A stretch of DNA of 64,000 bases from Candidatus Accumulibacter propinquus. GTDB taxonomy: Bacteria; Pseudomonadota; Gammaproteobacteria; Burkholderiales; Rhodocyclaceae. The position numbers and the translations under genes were made by a program. Where the stretch lies: the NCBI GenBank assembly GCA_016714935.1, contig JADKBU010000003.1, positions 186,001 through 250,000 of the forward strand, given 5' to 3'. The notes under the pieces were generated by a model that searched no databases, was not told the origin of the DNA, and saw nothing but the letters and a program-made list of their open reading frames with translations. Below are positions 25,101 through 35,125 of the stretch, one piece after another (position 1 is the first letter of the stretch; the number at the start of each line of letters is the position of its first letter).

Positions 25101-28025
25101 ATGAAACGCATGCTGTTTAACGCGACACAGGCCGAGGAACTCCGTGTCGCCATCGTCGATGGTCAGAAGCTGATTGACCTGGACATCGAATCGGCCAACA
25201 AGGAACAGAAAAAAAGCAACATATATAAAGCGGTCATTACCCGCCTGGAACCCAGCCTGGAAGCGGCGTTCGTCGATTACGGATCGGAACGGCACGGCTT
25301 TCTGCCCTTCAAGGAAGTTTCGCGCGCGTTCTTCCAGCCGGGCGTGGAAGCCGGGCGCGCGACCATCAAGGAGGCCTTGCGCGAAGGGCAGGAACTGATC
25401 GTCCAGGTCGACAAGGACGAGCGTGGCAACAAGGGTGCGGCATTGACCACCTTCGTCAGTCTCGCCGGACGATATCTGGTGCTGATGCCCAACAATCCGC
25501 GCGGCGGCGGTGTTTCGCGGCGCGTCGAGGGCACCGAGCGCACCGAGTTGCGGGAAGTGATGGATCAGTTGCTGGTCGCGCCGGGCATGAGCCTGATTGC
25601 GCGCACCGCAGCGATCGGACGCAACGCCGAAGAACTGCAGTGGGACCTCAACTACCTCCTGCAGTTGTGGAAGGCCATCGAGGCCGCTGCCCAGCAGCAG
25701 AAAGGCGCCTTCCTGATCTACCAGGAAGGCAGCCTGGTGATCCGCGCGATCCGCGATTACTTCCAGCCCGATATCGGCGAGATCCTGATCGACACTGACG
25801 AGGTCTTCGACCAGGCGCAGCAGTTCATGGAACATGTGATGCCGGGCACCGTCAACCGCATCAAGCGCTATCGCGACGATGTGCCCTTGTTCTCGCGTTT
25901 CCAGATCGAGCATCAGATCGAGTCCGCCTATTCGCGCCAGGTCAGCCTGCCCTCGGGCGGGGCGATCGTCATCGACCACACCGAAGCGCTGGTATCGGTC
26001 GATGTGAACTCCGGCCGCTCGACACGTGGTGCCGACATCGAGGAAACCGCACTCAAGACCAACCTCGAAGCCGCCGAAGAAGTCGCCCGGCAGTTGCGCC
26101 TGCGCGACCTCGGCGGCCTGATCATCATCGACTTCATCGACATGGAAAATCAGCGCAATCAGCGCGAAGTCGAGAACCGCGTCCGCGAGGCGCTGCGCTT
26201 CGACCGCGCGCGCGTGCAGACCGGCAAGATCAGCCGCTTCGGCCTGCTCGAACTGTCGCGCCAGCGCCTGCGCCCGGCACTCGCCGAGACCAGCTACATC
26301 CCCTGCCCGCGCTGCTCGGGCACGGGCCACATTCGCAGCACCGAATCCGCCGCCCTGCATATCCTGCGCATCCTCGAAGAGGAAGCCATGAAGGACAACA
26401 CCGCGGCGGTGCATGCGCAAGTGCCGGTTGATGTGGCCACCTTCCTGCTCAACGAGAAACGTACCGATGTCCAGGCGGTCGAGTTGCGGCAGAAGGTCAC
26501 CATCCTCCTGATTCCCAACATTCACCTCGAAACGCCGCAGCACACCATCACACGCGTTCGCAACGACGACGCCGCCCAGGAGGATCTGCAGCAGGCCTCC
26601 TACCGGATGGTCGCATTGCCGACAGCGGATGACGGCAAGGACGCCGCGTCAACTCCGGAAAACAGGGCGCCGCGCGCTGAGGCGGCGATCAAGGGCGTCA
26701 CGGCGTCGCAGCCGGCGCCGATCGTCGCCGAAAAAACAGCGCTCGAACCGGAACCGACCGGCACGGTCATCAGTCGCTTCCTGAAGTGGATCGCTTCCTG
26801 GTTCCGCCGCAAGGACGAGCCCGCAGCGGTTCCACAACCCCCACCATCGACGCGCGCCGGCACACCTGCCCGTGATGGCACGCGCGACCCGCGTCGACCC
26901 AGTGTCCGCGGACCACGCCGTGACGAGACGCGCGAGCTTCCCGAGGGTGAGACGCGCGGCAGCCGGGAGAACAGGGAAACATCACGGCCGACGGCTGCAG
27001 CCGATCGCAACGGCGTGCAGAAACCGCGTGAGCCACGCGAGGCGACGAGCGCTCGTCAGCCGGCCCCCCCACGTGAGCCGCGTGAACCGGCGGCTGCCGG
27101 CACGCCACGCGAGGCGGGGACAGCGCGTGAGCCAGGGGTGGCGCGCGAACCCCGCCGTCAGCCACCACGCGGCGAGCGGCGGCCGCCAACGGCCACCGCC
27201 GTCGCGGCGACCGGCACCGACCTTGCGCCACCGGCGACCGCGCCCGTGCTGGCCGCGTCCGAGCCTGGGCAAACCAGCGAAGAGTCCGGCAACAACACCC
27301 GTCGACGGGGGCGTCGCGGTGGCCGCCGTGAGCGCGGAGAAAGGATGGAAGACCCGGTTGAGCTGCACAACCGCGCGATCGCCGCGGAAAATGCTGTCAG
27401 CAGCGCTCCCGCCGACAGCAAGCTCGCCGTTGCACCGCTAACCGGTGCTCCCGAGGAACCGGCGTCCAGCCCGGCAGTTACTGTCGCAGAGCCGGCCGCT
27501 GTCGTCAGCGTGGAACTTCCTGCGGTGATTGCCGAATCCGTCCCAACGGCGGCAACTCCGGCTCCTGCCGACGAGGTGCATGCCGCTCTGGCAGACGCCG
27601 ATCCCGCTCCCCTTGCTGTCCCGCCTGCCGAGTCCGATACGCCGGCAACGCCGGCGATGGCGGAGTTCGTCGATCCGGCAGGCGCGGCCGCAACGCCTCC
27701 GGCAACGCCCACGGTGGCAGAATCGCCGCTCCCGGAGACCAGCACCGTGTCGACCAGCAGCACAACCGCTGCCGCCCTCGACAATGTCGCCCCGGCGGAC
27801 GACGTTCCCGAGCCTGTCGCACCGGCGCCAGCGACGACACCGTCACTCGCCATCCAGCAAGCGATCGAGCAAAGCGGTCTGATCATGGTCGAAACGCGCC
27901 GGGACATCGCCGCGATGCCAACCCAGGCAAGCAGCGAGGAACCTGCGGCGACGCCTCCGCGCCGCCGGCGAACCGTGGTGGAGATTCCTGACGAACCCCT
28001 GGTACTGGTCGAAACCCGCCGGTAA
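25101..28025 (+). CDS. rne: Ribonuclease E
   Basis: A 974-residue RNase E that should lead mRNA decay and rRNA/tRNA maturation at the inner face of the membrane. Residues 1-520 form the catalytic half: S1 domain near residues 37-120, 5'-sensor and RNase H-like region, catalytic Asp residues at about 301 (VSVDVNSGRS) and 344 (IIIDFIDM), and the zinc-link CPRCSGTG at about 402-407. The rest is a long low-complexity tail: an amphipathic-looking stretch near 560 (FLKWIASWFRRK), an Arg/Pro/Glu-rich part, an RRRGRRGGRRERGER arginine patch near 735, then Ala/Pro-rich sequence. The ATG at 25101 matches the family start; the frame upstream of it is leader. Confidence 0.97.
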   Translation: MKRMLFNATQAEELRVAIVDGQKLIDLDIESANKEQKKSNIYKAVITRLEPSLEAAFVDYGSERHGFLPFKEVSRAFFQPGVEAGRATIKEALREGQELIVQVDKDERGNKGAALTTFVSLAGRYLVLMPNNPRGGGVSRRVEGTERTELREVMDQLLVAPGMSLIARTAAIGRNAEELQWDLNYLLQLWKAIEAAAQQQKGAFLIYQEGSLVIRAIRDYFQPDIGEILIDTDEVFDQAQQFMEHVMPGTVNRIKRYRDDVPLFSRFQIEHQIESAYSRQVSLPSGGAIVIDHTEALVSVDVNSGRSTRGADIEETALKTNLEAAEEVARQLRLRDLGGLIIIDFIDMENQRNQREVENRVREALRFDRARVQTGKISRFGLLELSRQRLRPALAETSYIPCPRCSGTGHIRSTESAALHILRILEEEAMKDNTAAVHAQVPVDVATFLLNEKRTDVQAVELRQKVTILLIPNIHLETPQHTITRVRNDDAAQEDLQQASYRMVALPTADDGKDAASTPENRAPRAEAAIKGVTASQPAPIVAEKTALEPEPTGTVISRFLKWIASWFRRKDEPAAVPQPPPSTRAGTPARDGTRDPRRPSVRGPRRDETRELPEGETRGSRENRETSRPTAAADRNGVQKPREPREATSARQPAPPREPREPAAAGTPREAGTAREPGVAREPRRQPPRGERRPPTATAVAATGTDLAPPATAPVLAASEPGQTSEESGNNTRRRGRRGGRRERGERMEDPVELHNRAIAAENAVSSAPADSKLAVAPLTGAPEEPASSPAVTVAEPAAVVSVELPAVIAESVPTAATPAPADEVHAALADADPAPLAVPPAESDTPATPAMAEFVDPAGAAATPPATPTVAESPLPETSTVSTSSTTAAALDNVAPADDVPEPVAPAPATTPSLAIQQAIEQSGLIMVETRRDIAAMPTQASSEEPAATPPRRRRTVVEIPDEPLVLVETRR

Positions 28026-28044
28026 GCCAGTCCCACCAGGCTCA

Positions 28045-28078
28045 GGACAATCTCCCGGCGGTCCCAGGGGGATTGTCC
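28045..28078 (+). terminator. Hairpin after rne
   Basis: GGACAATCTCCC pairs with GGGGGATTGTCC (12 bp with one G-T pair), starting 20 bp after the rne stop. No T-run follows, but the stem is strong and a second hairpin lies just beyond. Confidence 0.5.
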
Positions 28079-28120
28079 GCCACTCCGCAGGAAATCCAGG
28101 CCAGTACTGAAAGAGATGCA

Positions 28121-28156
28121 CACCGCCCCGACTGCCGAAAGGTGGCCGGGGCGGTG
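28121..28156. terminator. Bidirectional hairpin between rne and the hybrid kinase
   Basis: A perfect 10-bp inverted repeat (CACCGCCCCG / CGGGGCGGTG) with a 16-nt loop lies between the convergent rne and kinase genes. T-tracts are poor on both sides (TCATCATC, or TGCATCTCTTT on the minus strand). Confidence 0.5.
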
Positions 28157-28189
28157 TCATCATCGTGCCACGTCAAAGGCAACACCGAC

Positions 28190-30739
<2,550 letters not shown>

Positions 30740-31225
30740 CGCCAGCAACCGCTTGCGCACTGCGCGCCAGGACGGCAACGGCTCACCCGCAGTCGCTGCG
30801 CAGTGACTCGGCGACGGCCAGAAACCGCGCACGGGCAATCCCCTGTGGTCTGCATGCTTTCCCTTTCCTGGCGAGCAAAGACCGGTCGATCGCCGCCAAG
30901 CCTGCCCTCAGCCCAATGCCACAACATCCAGGCGCCGGCGCGAGCGATCGTGCCGTCCACTCCCATCCATTCTATCGCCACAGACCGGCCATCAGCCAGG
31001 CAAAGGAGGAACGAATGGTCTACCATGGAACATACCCTCCGGACTCTCACGTGCCGACCTGATTGCAACAACATTGTGCGGCCAATGGCATCGGCGTAAA
31101 GTGAAGACAGTGTATGACTTTTCGGGTCGGGTCATCGCAAGGGGGACCACTACCGCTGGCGAGTTGCTGTACGGGGGAAGCAAGCCAGCCGTCATCGATC
31201 CACAGACGAAACCAGGGAGATCGGC
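30740..31225. other. Intergenic region upstream of the hybrid kinase and the DUF5610-like gene
   Basis: About 490 bp between divergent genes. No long gene is convincing. A near-consensus Shine-Dalgarno sequence at 31002-31008 precedes a 15-codon frame (listed separately). No strong sigma-70 pair is evident; a weak TTGCAA/TGGCAT pair lies near 31065-31095. Confidence 0.4.
31015..31062 (+). CDS. Candidate 15-residue leader peptide
   Basis: AAAGGAGG stands 6 nt before an ATG that opens a 15-codon frame (MVYHGTYPPDSHVPT) ending in TGA. The ribosome site is better than that of most genes here, yet no long gene follows in frame. It lies about 160 bp upstream of the gene at 31226. It may be a translated leader or a chance match; composition alone cannot decide. 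Confidence 0.25.
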   Translation: MVYHGTYPPDSHVPT

Positions 31226-31813
31226 ATGTCCTTGTCCATCACTGCCAGCAGTTCGCTTCAGTTAGCGGACGTCAACACCCCGAAAGCGGCAACAACCGCG
31301 GCAAAACCGGGCGAAAAGATTGCCACGCCGGCGCAGGCCCGCTCGCAACTGAATGCGTCGATTATCACCGCTTCTTTCGAAGTCGCGATCAATTCACAGA
31401 ATGAACCGCTGGCATTACTGCTGAAGACCGCGATCACCGGCATCAACGACCTGCTGCAACCCGAGTTTGGCGAGAATGCCCTGCAGCGTGCGGCGGGCCA
31501 GGACAACACCGCCGAAGGCACGGCGGGACGCATCGTGTCGCTATCCACCGGGTTCTATGAAGCCTTCAAGAACCAGCATGTCGGGGAGGACGAGGCGACC
31601 GTACTCAAGAATTTCATGACCACCCTGCGAGGCGGCTTCGAGCAGGGCTACAAGGAAGCGAGCAACATTCTTCAAGGCCTCAACGTGCTGAACGGTGATG
31701 TCGCCAGCGGTATCGGCAAGACCTATGAACTGGTGCAACAGGGTTACGCGGACTTCGAAGCGGCTCAGAGCAGCAGGATCAGCGGTGCTCAGTCGGTGAC
31801 TGCGGAAAACTAG
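31226..31813 (+). CDS. DUF5610-like protein of unknown function
   Basis: A 195-residue soluble protein. The N-terminal 35 residues are Ala/Thr/Ser-rich; residues about 40-185 form helices with a GFEQGYKEASNILQGL segment and a final KTYELVQQGYADFEA helix. This pattern resembles DUF5610 proteins, which are uncharacterised and occur in motile proteobacteria; the assignment is from memory and moderate. GGGAG precedes the ATG. It has no signal peptide or membrane helix and stands alone, followed by a small hairpin at 31830-31844. Confidence 0.65.
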   Translation: MSLSITASSSLQLADVNTPKAATTAAKPGEKIATPAQARSQLNASIITASFEVAINSQNEPLALLLKTAITGINDLLQPEFGENALQRAAGQDNTAEGTAGRIVSLSTGFYEAFKNQHVGEDEATVLKNFMTTLRGGFEQGYKEASNILQGLNVLNGDVASGIGKTYELVQQGYADFEAAQSSRISGAQSVTAEN

Positions 31814-32113
31814 AGCAGCACGACCAGAACGGGTCTCTGACCCGGTCGCTGTTATCTACTTATTTCCCTCGCTGCCTGGCCTGTTGCCGACTTTCCGGGA
31901 ACTGGCGTCGTCATATCGGTTAGCCGTCGCACGCGGCTTGCTCTCCGTGCCGCTTGCCGTCAACAGGTTGGTTTCGCCGGTTGACCAGGTCGATCCGTGA
32001 ACTCAACTCGGCCATTGACCTCATGTCTGAAATCAGTATTATTGGTCCGGCAACTTTCAGTGATGCGACCGGGCTGGGTCGCGGATCGTTTGATTCTGTA
32101 TGGAGAGCGCCAC
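31814..32113 (+). other. Intergenic region with hairpin and sulfatase promoter
   Basis: Three hundred bases without a gene. CGGGTC-TCT-GACCCG at 31830-31844 could weakly terminate the upstream gene. The downstream part carries the sulfatase promoter described at 32015-32042 and a roughly 65-nt leader. Confidence 0.5.
32015..32042 (+). promoter_or_regulatory. Sigma-70 promoter of the sulfatase gene
   Basis: TTGACC (32015-32020) and TATTAT (32037-32042) are spaced by 16 bp. The predicted start near 32049 rules out the upstream in-frame start at 31997 and supports the ATG at 32114. Confidence 0.65.
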
Positions 32114-33766
32114 ATGAATCACACAAACCCATTCGTCCGTTTGCTCGGGTGCACCTTGGCATCGACGGTCTTGGCCATGTCGGCAATGTCTACGGCGGTG
32201 GCTCAGTCCAGCGCAGCGGCCAAGCAACCCAACATCATCCTCATCCTGTCCGACGACTTCGGCTACGGTGACTCTGGCCCTTATGGCGGCGGCGAAGGGC
32301 GGGGCATGCCGACGCCAAGCCTTGACCGGCTGGCGAAGGAGGGCATGACGTTCCACTCGTTCTATGCCCAACCCAGTTGCACCCCCGGTCGCGCCGCCGT
32401 ACAGACGGGGCGCATCCCGAACCGCAGCGGCATGACGACCGTCGCCTTCCAGGGCCAGGGCGGCGGGCTGCCGAAGGCGGAGTGGACCCTGGCTTCCGTT
32501 CTCAAGCAGGGTGGCTACCAGACCTTCTTTACCGGCAAGTGGCATCTGGGCGAAGCCGATTACGCATTGCCCACGGCCCACGGCTACGACGAAATGAGAT
32601 ATGTCGGTCTCTACCACCTCAATGCCTACACCTACGCTGATCCGACCTGGTTCCCCGACATGGATCCGAAGTTGCGCGAGATGTTCCAGAAAGTGACCAA
32701 GGGCGCTCTTTCCGGCACGGCGGGCGGTAAAGTCAGCGAGGACTTCAAGATCAACGGGCAGTACGTCAACACCCCCGAGAAAGGCGTGGTCGGCATTCCT
32801 TTCTTCGACGAGTATGTCGAGAAGGCGACCATCGAGCACCTGGACAAGGTGGCGAAATCGAGCACGCCGTTCTTCATGAGCGTCAATTTCATGAAAGTGC
32901 ACCAGCCGAACATGCCGCACCCGGACTTTGTGCACAAGTCGATGTCCAAGAGCAAGTATGCCGATTCCATCGTCGAGAACGACACCCGGATCGGCCGCGT
33001 CATTGAAAAGGTCCGTCAGCTCGGCCTCGACAAGAATACCTACATTTTCTGGACCACCGACAACGGTGCCTGGCAGGACGTCTATCCGGATGCCGGCTAC
33101 ACCCCGTTCCGCGGCACCAAGGGTACCGTTCGCGAGGGCGGCAATCGGGTTCCATCGATTGCCTGGGGGCCGAACATCAAGGCGGGGACCGTCAATCACG
33201 AGATCGTCGGCCGCCGACTGCATGGCCACGTTTGCGGGGTCAAACTCCCGCAGAACGACCGCGAAGGCAAGTCGATGGTCTTCGACAGCTACGACATCAC
33301 CCCGGTCCTGTTCGGCTCCGGCAAGTCACCGCGCAACGAGTGGTTCTACTTTACCGAAAACGAGTTGTCGCCGGGCGCAGCGCGTGTCGGCAATTACAAG
33401 GCGGTGTTCAACCTGCGTGGCGACAACGGGCAGGCAACCGGCGGTCTGGCCGTCGACTCCAACCTGGGCTGGAAAGGGGCTGAAAAATACGTGGCGACCG
33501 TGCCGCAAGTGTTCGACCTCTGGCAGGATCCGCAGGAGCGCTATGACTTGTTCATGAACAACTTCACCGAGCGCACATGGACGTTGGTGCCGATCTCCCA
33601 GGCGATCGAAAAGCTGATGAAGACCTACATCCAGCACCCGCCGCGCAAGTTGCAGAGCATGGGCTATGATGGGCCGATCGAGTTGTCGAAGTTCCAGAAA
33701 TTTCAATCGGTGCGGGAACAACTCCAGAAGGATGGGATAAACATCGGCATACCGACCGGAAACTAA
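32114..33766 (+). CDS. Secreted arylsulfatase
   Basis: A 550-residue sulfatase with a signal peptide ending at VAQS (residues 1-31). The metal-binding DD is in LSDDFGYGDS, the formylglycine motif is CTPGRAA with Cys near residue 89 and Arg at 93, and TGKWHLGE and FWTTDNGA follow as family motifs. It should cleave sulfate esters in the periplasm after Cys modification. GGAG precedes the ATG. Around residues 365-380 the frame reads VGRRLHGHVCGVKLP, while the +1 frame reads DCMATFAG, closer to the helix expected before VKLP in this family; a pair of compensating one-base indels is likely. A secreted HAD phosphatase follows. Confidence 0.88.
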   Translation: MNHTNPFVRLLGCTLASTVLAMSAMSTAVAQSSAAAKQPNIILILSDDFGYGDSGPYGGGEGRGMPTPSLDRLAKEGMTFHSFYAQPSCTPGRAAVQTGRIPNRSGMTTVAFQGQGGGLPKAEWTLASVLKQGGYQTFFTGKWHLGEADYALPTAHGYDEMRYVGLYHLNAYTYADPTWFPDMDPKLREMFQKVTKGALSGTAGGKVSEDFKINGQYVNTPEKGVVGIPFFDEYVEKATIEHLDKVAKSSTPFFMSVNFMKVHQPNMPHPDFVHKSMSKSKYADSIVENDTRIGRVIEKVRQLGLDKNTYIFWTTDNGAWQDVYPDAGYTPFRGTKGTVREGGNRVPSIAWGPNIKAGTVNHEIVGRRLHGHVCGVKLPQNDREGKSMVFDSYDITPVLFGSGKSPRNEWFYFTENELSPGAARVGNYKAVFNLRGDNGQATGGLAVDSNLGWKGAEKYVATVPQVFDLWQDPQERYDLFMNNFTERTWTLVPISQAIEKLMKTYIQHPPRKLQSMGYDGPIELSKFQKFQSVREQLQKDGINIGIPTGN

Positions 33767-33804
33767 GCACACCAGCAAGGCGAAAGATAGTACTTGTTGG
33801 AAAG

Positions 33805-33835
33805 GCACGGGGGCGGCAGACTACCGCCCCCGTGC
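33805..33835 (+). terminator. Strong hairpin between the sulfatase and HAD genes
   Basis: A perfect 12-bp stem (GCACGGGGGCGG / CCGCCCCCGTGC) with a 7-nt loop lies 38 bp after the sulfatase stop. No T-run follows, so it may reduce rather than stop transcription into the HAD gene. Confidence 0.55.
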
Positions 33836-33861
33836 GTGCGCATATCAGGAAAGCAACAATC

Positions 33862-34896
33862 ATGAAGATCGGTTTCAATCGACCCCACTTTGTCCGAGCG
33901 TTGGTGCTGGCCGCCTGCATCGCGTTTGGTGGCCTGGCCAGCGCCCAATCCGACCCGCTGCCCTCATGGAATGACGGACCCGCCAAGAAGGCAATCCTCG
34001 ACTTCGTTCACACGACCACGACCCAGGGCAGTCCGAATTTCGTACCGACCGCCGAGCGCGTCGCCACCTTCGACCAGGATGGCACGCTGTGGGTCGAACA
34101 GCCGATGTATTCGCAGGTGATGTTTATCCTCGAGCGTGTACCCGCGCTGGTCAGGACCAAGCCCGAACTGGCCAAGGTAGCACCGTTCTCTACCGTGCTG
34201 GAGATCCTGAAGGGGGATCGTTCGGCTATCGCCAGGCTGACCCTGTCCGACCTCACGAAACTGGCTGGCGCAACGCTGAGCGGCATGCCGGTCGAGACTT
34301 TCCAGGGCGAGGCGCAGAAATGGCTGGCCGAGGCCAAGGATCCGCGCTGGAAAAAGCCCTATACCGACCTGACCTACCTGCCGATGCAGGAAGTGCTGAA
34401 ATACCTCCGTGCCAGCGGCTACAAGACCTACATCGTCACTGGCGGCGGCCAGGACTTCGTGCGCGCGTATGCCGAAGCCACCTACGGAATCCCACCGGAA
34501 CAGGTGGTCGGCACCGCCTTCGGCACCACCTACGGTTATGGCAAGGACGGCAAACCCTTCCTGACCAAGGCACCGAAACTGCTGCTCAACGACAACAACG
34601 CCGGCAAGCCGGAAGCCATCCACCTGATGATCGGGCGTCGCCCGAACATGGCGGTCGGCAACTCGATCGGCGACCAGCAGATGCTCGAATACACCAGGAC
34701 CGGCGACGGGGCACGGCTGGCGATGCTGGTCCTGCACGACGATGCCAGGCGCGAATATGCCTACGGACCGGCGCAGGGCTTGCCGGCAACCCAGGTGGGC
34801 AACTTCACGCAGCCGCTTTACGACGAGGCGCAGAAGCAGGGCTGGACGGTCGTCAGCATGAAGAATGACTGGAGAAAAGTTTTTGCCTTCGAGTGA
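33862..34896 (+). CDS. Secreted HAD-superfamily phosphatase
   Basis: A 344-residue protein with a signal peptide (residues 1-29, cleavage near ASAQS). HAD motif I is ATFDQDGTLW with the catalytic Asp pair near 71 and 73; YIVTGGGQDF supplies the Thr of motif II, and VGNSIGDQQML the acidic motif. Such exported HAD proteins are often found beside arylsulfatases; a phosphatase or phosphoserine-phosphatase-like activity is inferred, substrate unknown. AGGA lies about 11 nt upstream of the ATG. It follows the sulfatase by 95 bp, with a hairpin between. Confidence 0.85.
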   Translation: MKIGFNRPHFVRALVLAACIAFGGLASAQSDPLPSWNDGPAKKAILDFVHTTTTQGSPNFVPTAERVATFDQDGTLWVEQPMYSQVMFILERVPALVRTKPELAKVAPFSTVLEILKGDRSAIARLTLSDLTKLAGATLSGMPVETFQGEAQKWLAEAKDPRWKKPYTDLTYLPMQEVLKYLRASGYKTYIVTGGGQDFVRAYAEATYGIPPEQVVGTAFGTTYGYGKDGKPFLTKAPKLLLNDNNAGKPEAIHLMIGRRPNMAVGNSIGDQQMLEYTRTGDGARLAMLVLHDDARREYAYGPAQGLPATQVGNFTQPLYDEAQKQGWTVVSMKNDWRKVFAFE

Positions 34897-35125
34897 TGGC
34901 CACGCCGCCGCGCTTAACGAGTGGTCTGTACAGGCGGAGTCGCGTCACCACTACACGGGTTCAGCAAGTTCCACCTGGGCTGCTGGAAGCGTGTATCGGG
35001 CTGGTTGCCGAATGCGTGCCGTTGGTGCCGAACTGACGCCCTGATTCGCTTCGAGAGGGATGCCGGAGGAAGTCGGCTTGCTCAGCGCATAACCAATTCA
35101 GTAGCTGGCTGACGACAACGGACAA

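Noticed and set aside
25050..26543. A 497-codon open frame on the minus strand opposite rne
   Set aside because: RNase E motifs are intact on the plus strand and the antisense product has no recognisable domain; typical antisense shadow of a high-GC gene.
31101..31265. GTG-started frame coding VKTVYDFSGRVIARG and onward
   Set aside because: No ribosome site, low third-position GC, and it overlaps the better-supported gene at 31226.
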